Origin: Poa pratensis
Lineage: Eukaryota > Streptophyta > Magnoliopsida > Poales > Poaceae
Direction of reading: 5' to 3'
NCBI GenBank assembly: GCA_947311845.1
Contig: CAMZMU010000049.1
Coordinates: 11,121,523 to 11,185,522 of the forward strand
DNA length: 64,000 nt
Shown: positions 56,700 through 64,000 of the stretch, in pieces
How positions within the stretch are numbered: the stretch's first letter is position 1
Layout of the letters: each line of letters starts with the position of its first letter
The notes under the pieces: model-generated
The model's database searches: none
What the model was told of the DNA's origin: nothing
Seen by the model: the letters and a program-made list of their open reading frames with translations, nothing else
Translations under genes and position numbers: made by a program

Positions 56700-56950
56700 A
56701 ATTGATATCCTAATTAAATAGTACCCTTGATGTTTGCACAAGGAGGTACGCGCTGAACAAGTGTGTTGAATTGAGCATGGATTAAGTGATCATTAGTTAG
56801 TTGAACGTTCCTTTTTGTGCGTACAAGGCTGACTGAGTAGCTAGCCAGTCTTGATTTTATTTATTCTCGGCTTGCACTTGCATAAGTGAATCGAGGTATG
56901 CTATTTCTGTTGGATGCTTCGCTGTGTGCTCCTTTCAGCCTCGAAATTAC
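56700..56950 (-). repeat. Promoter-distal segment matching 61700-61950 in inverted orientation
   Basis: Inverted matches include GCGTACAAG..GA.TGACTGAG with TAGCTAGC, TTCTCGGC.TGCA, GGATGC.TCGC, AAACATCAA and CAATTCTCC.ATTTGGA. These place upstream regions of both citrate-binding-like genes in one ancestral duplication unit that extends beyond the coding part. Homology fades towards the spacer. Confidence 0.7.
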
Positions 56951-57499
56951 CTTCCCAGCTGAATCTGCTCGCTTATGACAAAATAAACATCATATAACTG
57001 TATGATCTGAAAGCAATGTTCTATGGCTTAGTCACTAGCTTAGTGTGATTATTTTATACGTTTTTCAAAAAAAAAAAATGCAAGATCTCAACTAGTTTCA
57101 CTTGCGTTTCTCTATTTGTAGACTCGGCTTTTTTTTCTTAACAAATTTGTGTTCCATTTCGGCAAATTGATAAATCTATCATAATAACCCGGTGATCTTG
57201 TTCTTTGACAGGCCCAGTGATCATTCTTAACTGTCTCTCATTGGTAAATGTGGGTCTGATAAAGATGTTTAACACAGAATATAAGATCAGAATCTGAGAA
57301 CGATTTAAGAACAGTTTTTGTAAGGCCCTTCATATCACAAGAAAATGTAAAAGTTGCATGTTCTCATAGAATCGACAAAATACCCGAAGAATACTAACAT
57401 GCACGCTAGATCAAAAGAGTAAGTTCCATGACAAAAAACGACAGTCCAAGCCCACACCGCATCGAGTGACAGACTATGCTAAATTAGATACGCCCAAAA

Positions 57500-60400
57500 A
57501 ATCACTTTCATTCCCCTGAATTGGTACATAAACATTTGATAGTATAGTAAGTTGCACAAACACTTAGCTACTGGTTTTGACTACATAACCCCCAACTTTT
57601 GATGCTTTGTGAGGAAACACCAAATATGAGTATAAGAGCAAATTACGTTCACCAATTTTATCTCATGATTCCCTCAAAGATTGGTTGATCAGAATGGGCT
57701 CAAATTTTCCCAATTTTCTCATCACATTAAGATTCATCTTCAATAATTTTTCAGATGTTTTCCCTAGACTTGACTTTTCGGCCGGTTTTTACCAAAAACA
57801 CCTCTTGTCATGTTCAAGGACCATCAACATAAATGGCCATGATCTTAGTCATTGGCTTGAAACTCATGAATGTTTACACATCATAGGCCCTTTTGTTAAG
57901 GTTTTTTTTTGTAATTTTTCAAATTTAGAGTTTATCATTTTTCCTGGCAACCAAAAAATATATATAGGAGTCCATGCAAAAGGATTGCATTTTCTCACAT
58001 TCTATTGATTTTTATTTTTCAAATGGGATCAATCGCCGGGACATCTATTTATAACAAACCTTTTGCGTGGAGTCCTACTGTATAGTTTTTTAAAGTAGGA
58101 TCTGAATCGTTCAACACCCTAGATATTGCACATAATCATAACCGGATGCCTGAAAATATATTTTTTCAACTCTTTGGACCAAATTTGAACAAACTTGTAG
58201 TTTCAGTTTCAATTATCTTAAAAAATAGGCAGAAAATCATTTGAATGTGCAAAACCAGCTACAAAGCTAGAAAAATTAAAACATTTGAGAATTGGCCATA
58301 CAATATGGGTCTACATTGTGCAAAATTGGAATTATTCTATTTCGCACCATATTAGTTGCACTTACTTAAAAATAACCTTTCTGGCATTTAGACAACGAAA
58401 ATATTTTTTTGTAATTTTTTTAGAAATCCTCTTGTCACTATTGTTTACTAGGGCAAGATCCACTTATGTGCCAAATATGGGGTCATTATCGTGAACTATG
58501 ACATGGAAATGTCCATGACCTTAGTCATTTGGCTTGCAAGTCATGAATGTTTATACACAATAGACCATTTTGTGAGGTATTTTTTAAAAAATTCTAAATT
58601 CAAGTTTGTCATTTTTCCTTATAACTAATATACATAGAAGTACCTTCCTCAAAAAACCATACATAAAAGTAGTACATGCTAAAGGATTGCATTTCTTGAC
58701 ATTTTGTTTAATTTTTCAAAATGGAATCAAAACGGCTAGCACATTTATGATGACAATGACTAAATGTTTCAACACCATTTGTGGCGATTGAATAACACCC
58801 TACTTGGCTACTCTAAATTTTTTTTTTCAAATAGCCCTGAACTAGAGCACACATGTAATTCAAATTTGAAATACTTTTAGAAAAACTACAAAAATTCATC
58901 AAAAATATCCATAAAATAGTTACAAAGCAAGAAAACTTAATCAATGTGGTCTACTTTGTGTGAAATTAGAATTGCTTCATTTGTACACTGAGAAAATGGG
59001 AAAACAATCTCTGTTAAAAAGTTGGAATATCCTTTTGGGAATATTGTTTGACATGGAAATACACACCTCAATGTCAATAATGGCGACATTATCATGAACT
59101 ATGGCAGGCAATTTCCATGAACTTAATCATTCGTTTAAAATACATGAATGTTTATACTTGATATGACATTTTGTGAAGGGTTTTTCAGAAAAGTTGTCAA
59201 AAATCCTCCTTATCATTTTTCCTAACTAGTATACATTGTCATGCCAAAGAATTGTATTTTTTCACATTATTTACATTTTCTTTGTCTTTATCAACATAGG
59301 GTCTCAATCTTCGACAGGTCTACTTGTATGAAGGACACTAATGCTTTGACACCCTCTTTGTTTATTTCATAGAATTATGCTTGGATACCTTAAAACTATT
59401 TTTAGCAATTAAGAGCAAACTAGAATGAACTTTAGTTTAAATTAAAATTATTTCCAGGAAATCATCTGGAATTTTATTCAATTAGGAAAATAGCTACAAA
59501 GTTTAAAATTAAAAATAGTTGCGTATTAGCCATATGGTCTACTTTTATTCAAAATTGGAACGAATCCATTTTGCACCATATTATTTGCCCTTTTTTAACA
59601 AAAAAAAACCCAGTTGTCCACTTAGAAAGTGGGAAAACTTTTTAGAGAAACATATTTACAAACTGCTTTTGCACTATGGCTCTTCATGCAAGATGCACAT
59701 TTGGGAAAATATTTTGAAATGACCATGAACTGTGTCATGGATATGGCCACAATCTTCGCCATTTGGCCTGAAAGACATGAATGCTCATACATAATATATA
59801 CTATTTTCTAAAATTCTTTTTGTTCAAATGTCAAAAGTCATGTTGATAATTTTCCTAGGAGATGGTGCACATAAAAGGACTTCAAGCCAATGATTGCACA
59901 TAAAATACTCTTGATCCAATCTGAACTCTGTAATTGAGGTTGGCCTAGTGATACCGAAGCAGAGTAGATCAATCAGATGCCCATAGGTATGGGTCTGCAT
60001 ACGACTAGTCACAGAATAAAAGAATAGGAACATCGCGTGCTCTATTTTTTCAAACGAGTAAGAACATCAGATTTACTGTATAATTAAAAACTACAGTATA
60101 AAATACAAATCAACTCATCTCATTTTCGATATATGTTATTTCCTATGTATAGTGGGTATTCATGTACTATAATATGAATTAAATAAGATATGTATCAAAG
60201 AAAGGCTATTTCTGCTGAATCCTAAATGAACAAACTAAAGGAAATGAATTTTGATTTCCCAATTAAAATTTTAAATAAGGAATAAATAATGTATACATCT
60301 AAACAAATGTATACATTTAAAAATACTGAACCTTTTTTGAAATCTTAGCAACCCTTTCGTTAATCCTTATGGTCAAAATAGGCGGCAAAACTATGCCTAG

Positions 60401-60700
60401 GGTATGAACCTTTCAACTATTTGTATGTCTATTGCATAGAATCCTATTTGGGTACCTTAAAATGTTTGTTTTAATTTTTTAGGAGCAAAGTATCACACAC
60501 TTGTATTTATAATTATAGTTACTTTATGGAAATCAACCCAAACTCATTTAAATTCAAAAGAAGCTAAAATGTGAAAAAAATATTTATACTTGTGAATTTT
60601 CCATCCAATTAGGTCTACTTTGTGTGAAAATACTTGTGTGAAAATTAGAGACGTGTCATTTTGTACCATATTATTTGCACTTACTTCACAAAAAAAACGT
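57500..60700. repeat. Degenerate tandem array, period about 600-675 bp
   Basis: A block with CATGA.CTTAGTCATT.G followed by CATGAATGTTTA.AC recurs near 57830, 58505, 59105 and 59730. A second block, AAAATTGGAAT..TTC followed by GCACCATATTA.TTGCACTTA, recurs near 58320, 58965, 59550 and 60650. GGATTGCATTT.TCACATT recurs after the first block. Both markers keep their order, so this is a diverged tandem repeat, not isolated insertions. No coding frame or terminal inverted repeats were seen. It might derive from a CACTA-type transposon interior, but this is a guess. Confidence 0.72.
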
Positions 60701-61700
60701 CCACACTTAGAAAATAAAAATATATATGCACATTGTCATGAAGCAACTACCATTTTAAATTTGTATATTGATTTTTCTTATTTATCCTAAATATATATGC
60801 ACATTGTATAAAAATATACGTACGTCCGCCTTTAACCATGCCTAGAACGGATGAAGTCGCGTGCTTGCCGACTGCCTGATACACAGCACTGGGCAAACCG
60901 GCCAGCACTCTCGCAAAGTGCCTAAATCCAGTAGGGCAGGGGAATCGAACAGAAAATTCAGGATAAGAGTAGGAAGAAGACACAAGATCATGAGAGTATT
61001 CCCAGCTAGATGAAGAATTCAGTCTTTTCTCGTTTTACGCCATGGACCATTTTTCGAGAGTACGCCATTTGAGGGTGTGCCTTACTTTTATGGAAGAAAA
61101 ACAGTGTTTTTGCAAGAAAATGCAACGAGTTACACACATAGTACATAGCAATGTTATTTACTCCGTGAACCATACGCGACGGGTTAGAGAGTACGTACGG
61201 CGACTTGCCATCCAGCGCTTAATTACGTGTGGGCGATCAGGTTTCATACACGTCTTCGGTCTTCCTTGCCAGCCGTGGACAGCTCAACGCTTCTCTCAAA
61301 TTAAACTGCCGTGTTCGCTAGGGCACGCGGAAGATTGATCACCATTGAAATTACCGTCGGTAACACGAAAATAACAACGTGCCGTCAATGCTAATTGCCT
61401 CTTCGGATGAACACTTCCAATATAAGAGTGCAGTAAAACAAAACTTTATTTTATCACCGCGGCCACGAGTGTACGGACAAGTGTCTGTGCCTGCGTGTTG
61501 ATCATGCATGCATGAAAACTTTATGGTTTAACTGGACTATCTTGAAATAACCACTGGAGATCATTGCTATTATGGACAATTAATGGTAAAAAAGGTGAGA
61601 TTAGAATAGGTTTTATAGATGAACATTTTACTTTTGAGAACGCGCGTACGGTAAGATGTTTACTTAATTTGGATATGCGAGCATATTCAGCTGTTGTGGC
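60701..61700. other. Spacer upstream of the plus-strand citrate-binding-like gene
   Basis: Mixed unique-looking sequence. Short frames (61042-61338, 61564-61848) show no domain. No gene is supported. Confidence 0.4.
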
Positions 61701-61989
61701 TAATTTCAAGGCACAAAGGGGCACGCGGCGATGCATCCATAGGATAACACTCCACTTTAGGCAGCTGCAGGCCGAGAAGAAATCAAATCTAAACTCGCTA
61801 GCTAGCTACTCAGTCAATCTCATCTTGTACGCAGTAATAAAACTGTAAAAGCTGAATATTACAGTAAGTAACGACCACTTGATATAAAATTCCAACGCAT
61901 GTATCCAACGTCTCCTCTATATGTAAACATCAAGATCGATTACCATATACGTTGTCAATTCTCCAATTTGGACTGTCACTTTCTCCAAG

Positions 61990-61997
61990 TATATAAA
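61990..61997 (+). promoter_or_regulatory. Probable TATA box of the plus-strand citrate-binding-like gene
   Basis: CAAGTATATAAAACCTGAG lies about 140 bases before the ATG at 62133. It is followed by GAGATCCGTCCCAAG, which corresponds to GAGATCCGGCCCCAAG in the paralogue. Confidence 0.7.
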
Positions 61998-62132
61998 ACC
62001 TGAGATCCGTCCCAAGCACTACATAAACCACAGGGAACCTGATTAGTTCCGCATCTCATTCTCATCACAAGCCTTTACATCGAGACACAACCGAAGAAGC
62101 CAAAGCAGAAGCCACAGATATATCAAGTAGAC

Positions 62133-63147
62133 ATGGCTCCTCGCGCTCTGTCATGGATCATTGTCTCTCTGCTTGTCCTCATGGCGTCGTGGTCATGCGT
62201 TGTGGCGAGGAGCGCCCGGGCACCCAAAGTCGCTGACCCGACGGTCGGGTTCACGGCTATGAGCCTCGACCAGGGCAACTTTGAGCTGCAGCGACCGTAT
62301 GACGAAGCAAGCAGTGCACGGTACAGCTTCGACGGCACCGTGCGGAAGCTGTGGGTGCTCTCCTCCGACAAGCCCCACGCCCTCAAGAGCCACACCAAGC
62401 CAAGAACAGAGATCAAGATGACAGTAAGTTAATCATCAACATCATTTTCGGCTGTGTGCTTCTTAGTTATGCATAGATATATAGTGTTGAACTCTATATG
62501 TTTCTATAGTCTCGATGTGAGGTTTTGAGCCAATAATGCATAACTAATATATTTACTTACTAAATATATACGGTATAAAAGATCTAGTTTATCAGGTTTT
62601 ATTATTTGCTAATCATGTATACCACATGATAAAGATCTAGTTATTAACTGATGTGTTACTTTTGGTATTCTTCTACCTGCAGGGGTACGATTATAGCTCC
62701 GGCGTGTGGCAGTTCGAGGGGTACGGCTACGTCCCCTCAGGCACATCCGGTGTGTCCATCATGCAGGTGTTTGGAGCTAGTGAGGCGGGGGCGGCCAGCA
62801 CGCTCATGCTGCACGTCTACGACGGCGCTCTGCGTTACTACGACAGACAGCTCGTCGAGGACAACATCTACAATCGGTGGTTTAAACTGAATGTGATACA
62901 TGATGTCGATGGGTCCATGCTCACTGTGTACATCAATGGCGAGGAGAAGCTGCATGTATCCGGCCGCGGTGGCCACTCGCATTACTTCAAGTTCGGCGTG
63001 TACGCGCAGCACCACGACTCTAGCCGCATGGAGTCTCAATGGAAGACATCAGGATCCTTAAGAAAGATTAGAATTTATTATGTTGATGCATATGTATGTT
63101 GCCGGAGTGAATGTCTTGTTTATTTTGTTTATCTATTATTTTATTAG
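62133..63147 (+). CDS. Citrate-binding protein-like, 2 exons, 251 aa with frameshifted C-terminus
   Basis: Exons are 62133-62423 (97 codons, same length as the paralogue) and 62683-63147, with a GT/AG phase-0 intron of 259 bases. The protein has a signal peptide (MAPRALSWIIVSLLVLMAS) and all family blocks (FELQRPYDEASSARYSFDG, PRTEIKM, GYDYSSGVWQFEGYGYVPSG, LMLHVYDGALRYYD, WFKLNVIHDVDG, HYFKFGVYAQHHDSS). After MESQWK (about 63045) one base is missing compared with the paralogue. The expected short end DIRILKKD is replaced by about 33 foreign residues ending in a hydrophobic YFVYLLFY tail. The protein may still fold, since the lesion is after the last core strand. Vacuolar or secreted localisation is inferred from the signal peptide and the family. 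The upstream region matches the divergent partner. Confidence 0.87.
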
Positions 63148-63200
63148 TTAGTTGTTCTCATTTTTGGGGGATATTTGTTCTCATGTATTATCTAGATCTA

Positions 63201-63366
63201 CTCCCTCCGTTCCATAATATAAGATGTTTTAGGTGTTACACATGTTGTCTAGATTTATACAAAAAAGAGTGGACATGTACACTAAAACATGTCTACATAC
63301 ATATTACATATGTGTGCATGTGAATGTGAAAAGACTAAAACATCTTATATTGTGGAACGGAGGGAG
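63201..63366. mobile_element. Stowaway MITE downstream of the citrate-binding-like gene
   Basis: The 166-bp element has near-perfect arms: CTCCCTCCGTTCC, ATAATATAAGATGTTTTAG and the complement CTAAAACATCTTATATTGTG with GGAACGGAGGGAG. TA flanks both sides. It closely resembles the element at 3081. Confidence 0.95.
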
Positions 63367-63368
63367 TA

Positions 63369-64000
63369 TATGTATATCTATGTATGTGCAGTTTTGTTTT
63401 TAATATATGTGTAATTTAGTTTCCCAGACTCCTATTATATACTCCTAGGTGTACATACTCCGATATGCAGTATACCTCACATACGCGTGTAGTATACCTA
63501 TTTATTATTTTTATATACCTCATTAATTATTCCAAGATACCTCAATACAAGTAGTACAAGAAATATCACCGGAGTCCTCGGTTTTTTTTTAATATGCCAT
63601 TTTTACGTACAAAAAACAGTATATGTCCAAATAATATAAAATATATAGACTCAAATGAAAAATTTCACGTAACTCACTTTGGGGCATCTACTATTTAATA
63701 ATGAAGTAGATTAAAAATGATAAAACAGGTATAATCAATCCACCTACATGGTATATTGAACATGGGAATACGTACACCCAGGGATATGAAACCATTTTCC
63801 TTAGTTTTCGTGTATATATTAAAACCGATAATTATGACACCTAACATTCCTATTAATAGTATATTTATCATGAAGCTTCATAAGAAACTCATTATCACAA
63901 ATCTTTTCAGAGTGTTGGAATTACACGTAAATTGTGGCAAGGAATTCCTTGGAAGTATCTTTCTTAAAGAGATCGTCGATAATATCCGTGAAATTGATGC
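63369..64000. other. AT-rich 3' end of the window, no gene
   Basis: No coding sequence or terminal repeats were recognised. The phrase ATACCTCA recurs a few times near 63470-63545. Confidence 0.4.

Overview
The window looks like nuclear DNA of a Triticeae grass (wheat, Aegilops or barley type). Evidence: Stowaway MITEs with CTCCCTCCGT ends and TA target duplications, Tourist-like MITEs with TTA or TCA duplications, grass-type LINE, hAT, MULE and chromovirus elements, GC-rich first exons, and sparse intron-containing genes separated by repeats. I see no bacterial or organellar operons and no rRNA or CRISPR arrays. The only tRNA-like sequence is a retroposon head.

Layout. (1) 1548-7361, minus: a four-exon FLX-like coiled-coil gene of 333 aa, with two Stowaway MITEs and an RTE-type LINE tail in its introns. 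(2) 8.3-16.5 kb: a degenerate AT-rich minisatellite, two LINE 3' ends in opposite orientation, a hAT element with a perfect 8-bp target duplication, and a Harbinger-type element. (3) 17762-22552, plus: a five-exon trichome birefringence-like (TBL) O-acetyltransferase gene with one frameshift just after the GDS motif. (4) 22.8-32.1 kb: retroposons, a hAT MITE and a foldback element. (5) 32377-36002, plus: a second, intact TBL gene of 397 aa, followed directly by a 1.5-kb MULE with long inverted repeats. (6) 37.7-47.6 kb: LINE debris, MITEs, a partial copy of a TBL intron, a BTB-domain pseudogene and a small presequence-like ORF. (7) 47659-53616: a very young, complete chromovirus retrotransposon on the minus strand whose pol is broken. 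(8) 55757-63147: two citrate-binding-protein-like genes facing away from each other, with matching promoter segments in inverted orientation and a tandem array of roughly 600-675-bp degenerate repeats between them.

The genes do not form a pathway or cluster. The two TBL genes are a local duplication and so are the two citrate-binding-protein-like genes. TBL proteins act in the Golgi on wall polysaccharide acetylation; the citrate-binding-like proteins are secretory or vacuolar; FLX-like proteins are nuclear coiled-coil regulators.

I found no convincing undescribed biological system. The most informative signals are structural: precise loss of two introns in one TBL paralogue, a shifted reading frame in one copy of each duplicated pair, an empty-site copy of a TBL intron that dates two insertions, several insertions close to gene starts or ends, and a nearly new retrotransposon with a damaged polymerase. 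All exon boundaries were read by eye from GT/AG sites and reading phase, so an error of one base is possible.
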